Shown: positions 1-8,257 of the stretch, one piece after another
Layout: every line of letters begins with the position of its first letter
How positions within the stretch are numbered: position 1 is the stretch's first letter
Assembly (NCBI GenBank): GCA_036495685.1
Contig: DASXMJ010000241.1
Span: forward strand, 1-63,514
Source: Candidatus Binataceae bacterium
GTDB taxonomy: Bacteria > Desulfobacterota > Binatia > Binatales > Binataceae
Length of the DNA: 63,514 nucleotides
Direction of reading: 5' to 3'
The notes under the pieces: model-generated
Told to the model about the DNA's origin: nothing
What the model saw: the letters and a program-made list of their open reading frames with translations, nothing else
Database searches by the model: none
Program-made: the position numbers and the translations under genes

Positions 1-46
1 GCGATTATTGCTGACGGGTGTGGTTGCTCCTTGAACAAAGCGGACA

Positions 47-781
47 TCAATCGCGCATCAGCATCCGAGGGGAGGATCCCGCCAGGCTTGCACATTCCCG
101 GCTCAAATGAGCTTGGTCCGCGTAGCCGGCCTCCGCGGCGAGCGTTGCCAGCCCCCGACCCTTGCGAAATGCACCCGCAAGCCGCAGAAAGTGTTGAAAA
201 CGCATAACACGTTCAAACCGCTTTGGTCCGTAGCCGACCGCCGCCACAAAGCGGCGACGCAATTGCCGGCCGCTGATTGGGAGGCTCCACCCTGCCTGGC
301 CCGCGCAGCTCATGCCAAGTGCAATCCGCCGCTGAATCTCCAGCACGGTGAGGCGGACGGCAGGGTCGGGCGGCGGCGAAGCTCGCCGCAGGGTCGCTTC
401 TTCGAGCGCCGCGATGATCTGTGCATCACAGCGCGCGGCATCCAATCGCTCCGTAAGCGAGCGTGACGCATCGTGTGGCCAGCAATCGCTCAACGGCACA
501 CAGCGATCGACCAACAAGGAAACTGGTGTAGCGAGAATCTGGGCCGCGACCCCTGGCAGGAAGCGGATTCCCGCCAATGCGGTCCCGGGTGGGACCGCCG
601 AGGGTCGTGAGGTGGTATCGGGACCGGCAATCCATGGTCGCGAGCCGGGCGCCCAGACAATATCGACGCAACCATCGGGAAGAACGCCGCGCGGGTCCCT
701 CTGGGCGGTGGCGACCCATACGCACGCAACCCGGTTGCGTAGCTCGGGGCGCGACGTAAATTCCCGATACCGCGGTCTCAC
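47..781 (-). CDS. AraC-family transcriptional regulator
   Basis: The protein has 244 residues. The C-terminal third (about residues 140-240) reads as an AraC-type double helix-turn-helix, with the characteristic segments GYGPKRF and AGYADQAHLSRE. The N-terminal half resembles the DUF6597-type sensor region found in many AraC regulators that lack the arabinose cupin; this is by recollection of the family. The GTG start lies in a GTGA overlap with the stop codon of the selenoprotein gene upstream, so translation is probably coupled. As the last gene of the kelch/thioredoxin/selenoprotein operon it is a good candidate for that operon's own regulator, but no operator was identified. Confidence 0.85.
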   Translation of the reverse strand: MRPRYREFTSRPELRNRVACVWVATAQRDPRGVLPDGCVDIVWAPGSRPWIAGPDTTSRPSAVPPGTALAGIRFLPGVAAQILATPVSLLVDRCVPLSDCWPHDASRSLTERLDAARCDAQIIAALEEATLRRASPPPDPAVRLTVLEIQRRIALGMSCAGQAGWSLPISGRQLRRRFVAAVGYGPKRFERVMRFQHFLRLAGAFRKGRGLATLAAEAGYADQAHLSRECASLAGSSPRMLMRD

Positions 782-1299
782 TTCTTCAGCGCGTCGATTA
801 CCTGCTCGACGATGGCGTCGGCCTTGGCACGCATTTCGTCGTCGGTTGCATCCTGAATCGGATGCGGCACGAAGACTCGCCGCACTTCGGGTAGTCCGAG
901 TGCAGCCGCTTGCTTTTCGGCGGCATCGACAAATACGTCGGAAGCGATCATCACTGCGGGCTTGCGATTAACTTCGAACCATACCGAGTCGTGCACACTG
1001 CACGTCGTGCACGACCCTCAATCGGCTAGCGCTTCGATGACGAAGTCGCTTTCCTCCGCGATACGGCGGCGCAGATCTTCCGGCGCCGGCTTGGTGAAGG
1101 TCGGTTTGCGGTAGCGTTTGATTTCTACCGCGGGCAGGCGCTTACCGAGATGCTCGGCCAAGCGATTCATCAGCACGTCGCCGCGCGGCTTGGCGATATC
1201 AAGCATCGCGATGCGGCCTCTGATCTGCCCGGAGCGTTCGGCGAGCGTGCGCCTTATGGGCACGCGCTCATCGGTGGGATCAACGATTACCTGCTTCAT
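778..1299 (-). CDS. UGSC-family selenoprotein with in-frame TGA (Sec94)
   Basis: This is read as one 173-residue protein. A 93-residue N-terminal part ends in ...EALAD, followed by TGA at 1020-1018. The same frame then continues without interruption as GSCTTCSVHDSVWFEV and on for 79 residues to a stop at 778-780. The recoded residue gives the motif U-G-S-C (Sec94, Cys97) with a further Cys100. UGSC is the signature of a known family of (seleno)proteins whose homologues carry Sec or Cys at this site (family knowledge). A perfect hairpin starts two bases after the TGA. The ATG start at 1299 shares an ATGA overlap with the upstream thioredoxin-fusion gene, and the end overlaps the AraC gene as GTGA. 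The function is presumably redox but not established. The alternative is a nonsense mutation of a Cys codon. Standard gene callers would split it into two pieces. Confidence 0.85.
988..1015 (-). promoter_or_regulatory. Putative bacterial SECIS hairpin
   Basis: On the minus strand, two bases after the in-frame TGA (1020-1018), the arm GTCGTGCAC (1015-1007) is followed by a 10-nt loop GACGTGCAGT and the exact complement GTGCACGAC (996-988). This is a perfect 9-bp stem, extendable by one G-U pair. Bacterial SECIS elements are stem-loops located directly downstream of the UGA, inside the coding region, with G and U in the apical loop. Position, strength and loop content all fit. SelB binding is inferred, not shown. 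Confidence 0.75.
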
Positions 1300-2897
1300 G
1301 GCAGCTCCTCGATTCGGCGGCTCACGCTGGATGAGCCCATCGGTCCGGAAACCCATCCGGCGAACACGGCGGAGAACTTCCCGCCTTCACCACCCGCCAC
1401 GATAATATTGATATTCCCGGCGGAGCGAAACTTGGGAACCTTCTGCTCGAGCTGCTCGGGGGTAGGGTCTTTCAGGCCAAAGGCCTTAAGCGGCATCCCT
1501 TCGCCGCTCTCCGCGTCCGGCAGCAGTTCCCGTAGCGGGCGTGCTGTGATTTCCTGAATTCGATTGCGCACCTGCGCTTTGCTCCATTCGTCGCGTGCGA
1601 TGGTATCGGCGTGCTCCGGTGAAATCACCAGGAGCACCTCACCGGAACCATGCTGCTTCGGATGCCAGCAAGCTTCCAGCCCTAGGCCGAGAGAGCCCAC
1701 CAGCGCGCGAGCCGTGCGCGAGGTTTGATCCGCGATCTGCCGCGAGCCCGCTTCCAGCCCGAAGACCGTCACCACGCTTTCGTCCTTCTGGAAGCCGCGC
1801 TCGACGTGCAGCGGCTCCCACGGGCTGCGCTCTTCCCATTCTGCGAAGCAGGTGGTGAATTTGCCGATCGCTCCAAGGGCGGAGCGCTCGATATCACCGG
1901 GCCGTGAGCCGCCCACGTTGCGCAGCACCAGCTTTACCGCGCGGCCGATGGTCGCGTTGGGTCGACTGCCATAGCCGAGCGCCATGATTCCCATATTCAT
2001 GCCGAGCCGGCGGCGAATTGGTCCATTGACGATAATCACCGGGGTTGCGCCCCAGGTGGTGGCCATCACGCCGTGGATGTTGAAGGTATCGGTGCAGACC
2101 GCTTCGAGCGCGGCGATCGCTACCGGCAGATAAGCGGGACGGCAGCCCGCCATTACCGCGTTGACGGCGACCTTTTCGACGGTCAGGGGCGCCATATTTG
2201 GCGCCACCGTCGCGATGACTTCGCGCGGGTCGCGCCGCGTGCCGGTGAGCATCCACGCCACCCGCTCGGGCGTCGGTGGAACCACCGGCAGTCCGTCGGT
2301 GAGGCCGCGCTCGAACATAAATTCGAACACGTCCTCACCATCACCCAGCTCGATGCGACGGGCCTGCATGCGCTCGCCGCGCGCCTCGGCTTCAAGCCGT
2401 TCGGCAATTCCGGGTTCGACCGCCTTGGAACCGCATCCCGCCCGCCACTCGGGCAGGGCTATCCAATCGATGTGTGGCTCGGGCAATTCGGTCATTTGCG
2501 CAAGCTGGCTTGCGAGCGATCGCCAGTCGCTCCGAACAAAACCGGCGAAACTCTGCAAGGTATTGCCGGCCCCATCGGCGAGGAAGACCATCGGGACGGT
2601 ATCGAAGCCGTAGGCGAACGACACGCGCAGGGCGGAATCGTCGAGCAGCGGGCAGGTGAGCGAATGGCGCTGGGCGAGTATGCGATTTCCCGCGGCCTCC
2701 TGACCGATCGCGAGCACCGCGACTTTGGAACCGAAAGCGCGGTGAAATGCCTCGATCAGCGGCATCGCAATTGCGCAGGTGGGGCAGTCTTCCTTGACGA
2801 AACAGAGCATTGCGGCTCGGCCCCCGGGGAACGCGTGTGGCGTCCCGGAGAGATCATTCAGGGAAAAATCTGGCAATTGCCTGGATGGTTCGCTCAT
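1296..2897 (-). CDS. Thioredoxin-fold fusion protein, selenoprotein partner
   Basis: The 533-residue protein has two parts. Residues 1-140 are a thioredoxin/TlpA-like domain with a CPTC active site (C38-C41) and the expected cis-proline context TVP (P102). Residues about 185-533 are a conserved-looking domain of unknown function, starting near DGLPVVPP and containing VMAGCRP and FNIHGVMATTW. A GCGS segment (C155) lies in the linker. There is no signal peptide, so it is probably cytoplasmic. It starts ten bases after the kelch lipoprotein gene, behind a GAGG Shine-Dalgarno, and ends in an ATGA overlap with the UGSC selenoprotein gene. This coupling suggests it is the redox partner of the selenoprotein, by exchanging electrons through CPTC; that role is inference. 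Confidence 0.8.
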   Translation of the reverse strand: MSEPSRQLPDFSLNDLSGTPHAFPGGRAAMLCFVKEDCPTCAIAMPLIEAFHRAFGSKVAVLAIGQEAAGNRILAQRHSLTCPLLDDSALRVSFAYGFDTVPMVFLADGAGNTLQSFAGFVRSDWRSLASQLAQMTELPEPHIDWIALPEWRAGCGSKAVEPGIAERLEAEARGERMQARRIELGDGEDVFEFMFERGLTDGLPVVPPTPERVAWMLTGTRRDPREVIATVAPNMAPLTVEKVAVNAVMAGCRPAYLPVAIAALEAVCTDTFNIHGVMATTWGATPVIIVNGPIRRRLGMNMGIMALGYGSRPNATIGRAVKLVLRNVGGSRPGDIERSALGAIGKFTTCFAEWEERSPWEPLHVERGFQKDESVVTVFGLEAGSRQIADQTSRTARALVGSLGLGLEACWHPKQHGSGEVLLVISPEHADTIARDEWSKAQVRNRIQEITARPLRELLPDAESGEGMPLKAFGLKDPTPEQLEQKVPKFRSAGNINIIVAGGEGGKFSAVFAGWVSGPMGSSSVSRRIEELP

Positions 2898-2907
2898 GGC
2901 TCACGCC

Positions 2908-4194
2908 TCATTCGGTTGCACCAATCAAGCTTTTCGCACTCCCCGGCGGAGTTGAACCCGCGCCGCGCGTGACGAAACGATGCGCCCTCGAATCGTAAAA
3001 CTCGACCGACGCCGTGACCAGACTGTTCCCGTCCACTCCGCCAGCGACCAGAACGTTGCCGTCCGGCAGCAGGGTCGAGGAATTCTGCAGCCGCGCCACA
3101 TGCATGGGCGCAACCCCGCTGAAACCGTTGGTGCCGGGTAGAAAGACCTCGGCATCGGCCATCCCCGCGACGACCGGCCCCTGGATCTTCCAGCCACTGG
3201 TGACCAGCACGCTGCCATCCTGCAATTTGACCAGGCGCGGAAGATAGTGGGGAGCCTGCAGATTTCCGGTCAAAACGAAGCTGCCCGATTCCGGATCGTA
3301 AGTTTCCGCGGTGTTCAAAGGCGCCAAAGAGTTGAGGTTGAGCGTACCCGGGCCGAACGAGGTGAGAACCTTGCCGCTTTTGCCGCCCACGATCAGCGCG
3401 CGCCCATCGTTGAGCAGAAGAGCTGCTGCGCCGACTCGATCGTTTTTCATAGGGGCAGGCACCCGACTGAATTGCTTAAGCTCCGGACTATAGGTTTCCG
3501 CGCTCTGGTAGACGATGTACCCGCCCGGCATGTCAGCGCGGCCTCCGCCCGCGATCAGCACCTGGCCGCTGCGGAGCAACACGGCTACATGCGCCACGCG
3601 CGGCACCGTCATGTGGCCGGCGAAGTGCCAGGCGCCCGAGCGGGGATCATAGATCTCCGCTGAATCGAGAGTGTGGACTCCGTTGTCACTTCCTCCGGCT
3701 ACCAGTACTCGACCGTCGCGCAGGAGGGTTGCGGTGTGGCCCTCGCGGGGCGTTTGCATCGAGCCGGTCGCGGCGAAGGTGCCTGCGACGGGATCGTACA
3801 ATTCAGCGCTGGATAGCTCGGCGCGAAATCCTACGTTCTGCACGCCGCCCGCCAGCAAGACGCGTCCATCGTTCAGGAGCGTTGCGGTCGCACCTTGGCG
3901 CGCCACCGTCATCGACCCGGTTGCGATGAAAGATTGTGTGTTGGGATCGTAAATCTCGGCGCTCGAGGTAACTCCGCCGACATTGCCGTTGGTGGTACCA
4001 CCCGCGATCAGCACACGACCGTCCTGTAGTGCAGCCGCGGACTGGTCAGCCCGCGGTGTGGTCATCGCCAGTTCCTCGACACGCTGGCCCTGCTTATTGG
4101 TGACGTAGGCGGGCTGCTCGGCGATTTCGCCACCTGCGCATGAAACCAGCAGAAGGGCGGCCAGCGTCGCGCCCCATTGACGCCGCCCGTTCAC
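2908..4194 (-). CDS. Kelch-repeat lipoprotein
   Basis: The protein has 428 residues from a GTG start preceded by GGAG at six-base spacing. The frame is open further upstream, but the sequence there looks non-coding. The N-terminus is a lipoprotein signal peptide with lipobox LVSC, so the mature protein is predicted to be lipid-anchored at Cys. Seven repeats of the type L-x-D-G-R-V-L-I-A-G-G follow, mostly paired with AE-x-YDP segments. Seven repeats fit a seven-bladed beta-propeller of the kelch/galactose-oxidase type. No catalytic copper ligands are recognised. It is the first gene of the selenoprotein operon. The partner or ligand is unknown; binding of an extracytoplasmic ligand is inference. 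Confidence 0.8.
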   Translation of the reverse strand: MNGRRQWGATLAALLLVSCAGGEIAEQPAYVTNKQGQRVEELAMTTPRADQSAAALQDGRVLIAGGTTNGNVGGVTSSAEIYDPNTQSFIATGSMTVARQGATATLLNDGRVLLAGGVQNVGFRAELSSAELYDPVAGTFAATGSMQTPREGHTATLLRDGRVLVAGGSDNGVHTLDSAEIYDPRSGAWHFAGHMTVPRVAHVAVLLRSGQVLIAGGGRADMPGGYIVYQSAETYSPELKQFSRVPAPMKNDRVGAAALLLNDGRALIVGGKSGKVLTSFGPGTLNLNSLAPLNTAETYDPESGSFVLTGNLQAPHYLPRLVKLQDGSVLVTSGWKIQGPVVAGMADAEVFLPGTNGFSGVAPMHVARLQNSSTLLPDGNVLVAGGVDGNSLVTASVEFYDSRAHRFVTRGAGSTPPGSAKSLIGATE

Positions 4195-4528
4195 GAGAAA
4201 CTCCACGCTCGTAAAGTCATAGGACTGACCGGCGGAATAATAGGCCGCTTCTGCTGCGGTTGAAAGGCGGAGTTGCCGCGCTCCCAGGCGCCGCAATCGG
4301 ATAGCGGCTGGCCGCCGCAGACCGCAGAACGCCGGCTGGCGTGGCCTTGGCGGAAAGGTCTTGACCAATCAGGAAGCCGTGCTTGGCACGACGAACTACC
4401 TTTCGCCCTCAGTTCTCCGAACAACGTCCGTGGGAAATGCTTCGACCGGCTTGATTGGCACTTCTCTTTAAAGGGATTCAGCTTATCCGGCGAGCATGGC
4501 CAGCACCCCGCTTCGTCACATGAAGGTG

Positions 4529-4556
4529 TTGACAACATGTAACCATGGGGTTACAT
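4529..4556 (+). promoter_or_regulatory. Possible promoter of the SRPBCC gene
   Basis: A perfect -35 hexamer TTGACA (4529-4534) is followed after 16 bases by TTACAT (4551-4556), a weak -10. It lies about 40 bases upstream of the SRPBCC start. The region between and over the hexamers is a long palindrome, so a bound repressor would block RNA polymerase. Confidence 0.45.
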
Positions 4557-4560
4557 GTTG
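4533..4560. promoter_or_regulatory. 28-bp palindromic operator
   Basis: CAACATGTAACC (4533-4544), spacer ATGG, GGTTACATGTTG (4549-4560): two 12-base arms that are exact reverse complements. It overlaps the putative promoter and lies 36 bases upstream of the SRPBCC start codon. SRPBCC/AHSA1 genes are often controlled by small ArsR-type repressors (family knowledge). No such regulator is encoded next to it here, so the regulator would act from elsewhere. Confidence 0.7.
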
Positions 4561-4596
4561 CATCACCAGATCCGCCGGCAAAACGGAGACATCCCG

Positions 4597-5022
4597 ATGA
4601 CAGTAAGGAAATCGGTGACTGTGAAACGCCCCCTCGCAGACGCGTTCAGCTTGTTTACGGAGCAAATCGGTTCATGGTGGCCCTTGAAGGAAGGGTTTTC
4701 CTTCGGGGGTGAGCGGGCCAAGGAAATCTACCTGGAAACCCGACAGGGTGGCCGCTTTTATGAGCGTTTCACCGATGGCGAGGAGTACGTAGTCGGGCAC
4801 GTCACGGCGTGCGAGCCGCCGCGTCGAATCGTATTCACCTGGGAGGACCCAGACTGGGAGGGTCCGACTGAGGTCGAAATCCGGTTCGCAGTGGAAGGCA
4901 ACGGGACGCGAGTGGAGGTGGAGCACCGCGGCTGGGAAGTCGGGCCCAAGGCAACCGCGGCAGGCAAGAGTTACGACGGCGGATGGGATTTCGTGTTGGG
5001 CAAGTACACCGCCGCCGCGTGA
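4597..5022 (+). CDS. SRPBCC (AHSA1-type) domain protein
   Basis: The 141-residue protein is a single START-like/Bet v1-like SRPBCC domain. It has the usual N-terminal strand with FSLFTEQIGSWWPL, a central GGRFYERFTDGEE and the PPRRIVFTW segment seen in AHSA1-like members. The fold binds hydrophobic ligands in an internal cavity; the ligand here is unknown. The ATG at 4597 is chosen because a GGAG lies about eight bases upstream; the upstream in-frame ATG at 4555 falls inside the palindromic operator. It stands alone, converging with phzF-like gene on the other strand. Confidence 0.85.
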   Translation: MTVRKSVTVKRPLADAFSLFTEQIGSWWPLKEGFSFGGERAKEIYLETRQGGRFYERFTDGEEYVVGHVTACEPPRRIVFTWEDPDWEGPTEVEIRFAVEGNGTRVEVEHRGWEVGPKATAAGKSYDGGWDFVLGKYTAAA

Positions 5023-5081
5023 GCATGATTAAAAATGCTGCGAGCTTGGGACGTTTCTCTGTTCAAAATAGAAGAGGGAAG

Positions 5082-5984
5082 CTAGAGGCGCATTTGACCC
5101 TCGCCCACGATCTTGCAGCGTCCCCCGACCCTTGTCGATGGGCCGTCGCTGGTACTGTTCAGCACTTCGACGGTTATTTCACTGCGGCGGCCCATCTCCA
5201 TTCCTTGAATTACCCGAAAGTGCGTGCGCGCGGTGGACCCAATCACGCCGTGAGCGCGCAGGTATGCGCCCAGGGGCGCGGCCGCGCTGCCGGTCGCTGG
5301 ATCTTCGGCGATTCCGTCCGTATGCGGAGCGAACATTCGCGCACGCACCGACCGCGTCGGTGATCCTTCGCAAACGAAGAGGTACACCGGCAGCATTCTT
5401 GGAGTGCCCTCGAAAAGCGTGTGTAGGGCCGACGGGTTGGAGACGCAACGCTTAAGAGCGTCGACCGAACTGAGCGGAACCAACAGAAACGGGTTTCCGG
5501 TAGAAACCGCCTCGATTGGTAGATCGCCGCGCACATCGACGGTATCGATTCCCAGACCGGCGGCAATGCGATCGCGGTCGCTGCGCCGCTCGCCAAACTC
5601 CGCCGGCCGGTGCGACATCCATATAAAGGAGGGGTTTCGCGCGTTCCCTTCGATGGTAATAATCGTGTCGCCCACCCCAAGGCGCAGGATAGCCTCTCCC
5701 ATTCCCAGTTCCCCGCGAGATGCCAGCACCCACGCAGTACCAACCGTAGGATGTCCGGCCATTGGAATCTCCCGGCGCGGAGTGAAGATTCGGACTCGAA
5801 CGGGGGCGGGGCGGCGTGGCGCGGGAATTACGAAGGTCGACTCGCTGAAATTCATCTCGCGGGCCAGGGTCTGCATCTGGGCGGCCTTGAGCCTGCCGGC
5901 ATTATGAAACACCGCGAGCTGATTTCCGCGGAAGGGATGCGAACTGAACACATCGACCAAAGTAAACGGGATACGACTTGCCAT
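5082..5984 (-). CDS. PhzF-family isomerase-like protein
   Basis: The protein has 300 residues, the usual length of the family. It has the two-domain PhzF/diaminopimelate epimerase-like fold signatures: the start FTLVDVFSSHPFRGNQLAVF, the segment MNFSESTFVI carrying the conserved active-site Glu, GHPTVGTAWVL, and EDPATGSAAAPLGAYL near the C-terminus. PhzF itself isomerises a phenazine precursor, but most family members have unknown substrates and no phenazine genes are nearby. The ATG at 5984 is preferred over the upstream TTG at 6002. It is divergent from the methyltransferase gene, leaving about 83 bases for both promoters. Confidence 0.9.
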   Translation of the reverse strand: MASRIPFTLVDVFSSHPFRGNQLAVFHNAGRLKAAQMQTLAREMNFSESTFVIPAPRRPAPVRVRIFTPRREIPMAGHPTVGTAWVLASRGELGMGEAILRLGVGDTIITIEGNARNPSFIWMSHRPAEFGERRSDRDRIAAGLGIDTVDVRGDLPIEAVSTGNPFLLVPLSSVDALKRCVSNPSALHTLFEGTPRMLPVYLFVCEGSPTRSVRARMFAPHTDGIAEDPATGSAAAPLGAYLRAHGVIGSTARTHFRVIQGMEMGRRSEITVEVLNSTSDGPSTRVGGRCKIVGEGQMRL

Positions 5985-6067
5985 CGCCCCATCGTAAGCC
6001 AACCGCCTCAGCCAGGCAGCACAGGTCTTGCCTTTGCTGGCCCTCGAGATGGCGTATTATCGCCAAC

Positions 6068-6760
6068 ATGCCTTCCGATGTCCCGGAGATCATTATCCCG
6101 ACACGCGAGGGCTATGACCGCTGGTCGGAGGTCTACGACAGCGACGGCAATCCGCTCGTTGCCCTCGAAGAGCCCGAGGTGATCCGGATGGTAGGAGAGG
6201 TGCGCGGGCTGAGAGTAGCGGACATTGGTACAGGAACCGGCCGCCACGCCGTGCGCTTTGCGAGCGCCGGTGCACGAGTGGTCGGTCTTGATTTTTCCCT
6301 TGGAATGATGGGTCGCGCACGCGCCAAACCGAACGCCGATCGGATCCAATTCATCTGCGCCAATTGCTTGCGGTTACCCCTGCCGGGCTCGTCCTTCGAT
6401 CGGGTCATTTCCGGCCTGGTTGCCGAGCACGTTCCCGCCTTGGAGCCATATCTCGCGGAACTCGGCAGAATCTGCCACCGGAGCGGCTTCATCGTCGTGA
6501 CGACGCTCCACCCCGTGATGAACCTTGAGGGTGTCCGGGCGCGCTTTGACGATCCTTTGACCGGAGCCAAGGTGTATCCGGCCGGACGCGATTATAGGAT
6601 TTCCGATTTCGTGATGGCCGCAAAGCAAACCGGCCTGGTCTTTGACGAGATGGTCGAGCGCGCGATGACGGCGGAAATTGCGGCTACGCTTCCCCGCGCC
6701 CGGCGCTACGTCAACTGGCCGATGCTGCTAGCGATGCGCCTCTCGCACGCTTCGAAATAG
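6068..6760 (+). CDS. Class I SAM-dependent methyltransferase
   Basis: The 230-residue protein has motif I VADIGTGTGRHAVRFA, the acidic motif II GLDFS and the downstream FDRVISGLVAEH that mark a Rossmann-fold methyltransferase of the Methyltransf_11/UbiE-BioC type. The substrate cannot be told from sequence. The ATG at 6068 is the first start directly before the recognisable N-terminus; the frame is open upstream to 5978 but that stretch overlaps the divergent gene. There is no operon partner. Confidence 0.85.
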   Translation: MPSDVPEIIIPTREGYDRWSEVYDSDGNPLVALEEPEVIRMVGEVRGLRVADIGTGTGRHAVRFASAGARVVGLDFSLGMMGRARAKPNADRIQFICANCLRLPLPGSSFDRVISGLVAEHVPALEPYLAELGRICHRSGFIVVTTLHPVMNLEGVRARFDDPLTGAKVYPAGRDYRISDFVMAAKQTGLVFDEMVERAMTAEIAATLPRARRYVNWPMLLAMRLSHASK

Positions 6761-6997
6761 ACGGACGCTCGCTGGGTCGGTCCGTGGGTTCAGTTTCGCG
6801 CTCCGGAGCTTAAACAATGCCGGGCGCTTTTTACGGCAGCGGGGTGGAGGCCCGCGAGCGGGCGCAGATTGGCGGGTCTGGTAAAACCTGCGTTCGTGCG
6901 ACCGGTTAACCGCACGCTCAAGACGATGTTCGGGTCTTGAAGAGAAACGGCGCCCTGTTTCCCGAGCCGCTGCTTGTGTTGCTCCGATGTTCTCGGC

Positions 6998-8233
6998 TTA
7001 CTTGCCAACTACGAACGCGCAACTGGTCGTGCCGCTGCCACCGATGTTCAGCATCGCGAACGTCTTCGCGTCTTCAACCTGATACTCACCAGCTTGATGC
7101 GTAATCTGGCGCCAGCAATCCAGCATCTGGCGTACGCCCGTCGCTCCTACCGGATGGCCTGCACCGATCAATCCCCCGGAAGGGTTGATCGGGCACTTGC
7201 CTCCCAGTTCGATGACGCCGCCCTCGACCGCCTTCCACGATTCACCGGGTTTGGTCAGTCCGAAATGATCGATCGCCATATATTCCGAGGTGGTGAAGCA
7301 ATCGTGTGTTTCAATCCCCGAGAGCTGTTCCACGCCGGCAACTCCCGCGCGCCGGAACGCATCGAGAATCGCCTGCCTGGTATGCGGGAGCACATACGGG
7401 TTGTCCTTGCTCTCGGCAACCTTCGCAGCGAATTCGAGGGGAGCGGTGTGATGTCCCCAGCCGAGAATCCTGGGAATATCGTCGAGGCTCTGGTTGTTGC
7501 GCTCGGCCCATTGGCTGGCGAACTTTTCCGAGGCGAGAAACAACGCGACGCCGCCATCCGTGACCTGCGAACAATCGCTCACCTTGATCCGTCCGCCGAT
7601 AACGGTATTGAACTTGGATTGCTGCTGGGCATGGCTCTCGCTCATGAACCAGTTACGGGTCTGCGCGTTGGGATTGCGCTTGGCGTTCGAATAGTTCACC
7701 GCCGAAATGTGCGCGAGGTGTTCGTCCTTGAGCCCAAAGCGCTTGTCATACTCGTCGCCCAGGCGGCCGAACAGCTTGGGAAATGGAAACTCGATACCCT
7801 TCGCCTCGCGCTCGTACCATGCCGCGGTGCCGAGGTAGTCGCCGCCGGTCGTGGAGTCGACGGTTTTCATCTGCTCGACGCCGGTAACGCAGGCGAGATC
7901 GTAGCGACCGGCCTCGATCTCTGCGGAAGCGGCGAGAATTGCGATCGAGCCCGATGCGCAAGCGGCCTCATGGCGGGAGGTCGGTAATCCGCTAAACGCC
8001 GGATCGATTTCCACGAAGAATGCACCGACATGGCCCTGCTTGGCATACAGCTCGGCGGCAAAGTTTCCTACGTGAGCGGTCTGGATTTCTTTGGGCTCGA
8101 TCTTCTGAGCTTCCAGCGCGCCCAGCACCGCCTCTCGCATCATGGCGACGAAGTGCTTGCCTTCCTTGGACCAATTGCGGGCGAAGTCGGTCTGCGCTCC
8201 TCCCAGGATATAAACCGGCGCGGATTTTGCCAT
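6998..8233 (-). CDS. Thiolase / SCP2-type acetyl-CoA acyltransferase
   Basis: The 411-residue protein carries the thiolase acyl-accepting cysteine in AACASGS (C92), the GIETHDCF segment and the GAGHPVGATG histidine motif. The second catalytic cysteine region is replaced by NIGGSGTTSC, as in SCP-x-like thiolases rather than biosynthetic AtoB types. It is expected to cleave 3-ketoacyl-CoA or form acyl-CoA condensates. It has a strong AAGGAG Shine-Dalgarno and follows the 3-hydroxyacyl-CoA dehydrogenase gene by 24 bases, so the two form a beta-oxidation operon. The substrate chain type is unknown. Confidence 0.9.
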   Translation of the reverse strand: MAKSAPVYILGGAQTDFARNWSKEGKHFVAMMREAVLGALEAQKIEPKEIQTAHVGNFAAELYAKQGHVGAFFVEIDPAFSGLPTSRHEAACASGSIAILAASAEIEAGRYDLACVTGVEQMKTVDSTTGGDYLGTAAWYEREAKGIEFPFPKLFGRLGDEYDKRFGLKDEHLAHISAVNYSNAKRNPNAQTRNWFMSESHAQQQSKFNTVIGGRIKVSDCSQVTDGGVALFLASEKFASQWAERNNQSLDDIPRILGWGHHTAPLEFAAKVAESKDNPYVLPHTRQAILDAFRRAGVAGVEQLSGIETHDCFTTSEYMAIDHFGLTKPGESWKAVEGGVIELGGKCPINPSGGLIGAGHPVGATGVRQMLDCWRQITHQAGEYQVEDAKTFAMLNIGGSGTTSCAFVVGK

Positions 8234-8257
8234 CGCGATAACTCCTTGAAGGCCGAG

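Noticed and set aside
778..996. Independent 72-residue gene starting at GTG 996
   Set aside because: The start falls inside the hairpin stem, has no ribosome-binding site, and the frame joins the upstream gene through the TGA with a UGSC motif. One selenoprotein gene explains it better.
6911..6942. Inverted repeat CAAGAC/GTCTTG after the thiolase gene as a terminator
   Set aside because: Six-base arms with a nine-base loop and no T-tract on the transcribed side; too weak to call.
6790..7008. 72-residue open frame on the minus strand after the thiolase gene
   Set aside because: It overlaps the thiolase end in another frame and shows no recognisable protein character. Treated as intergenic.
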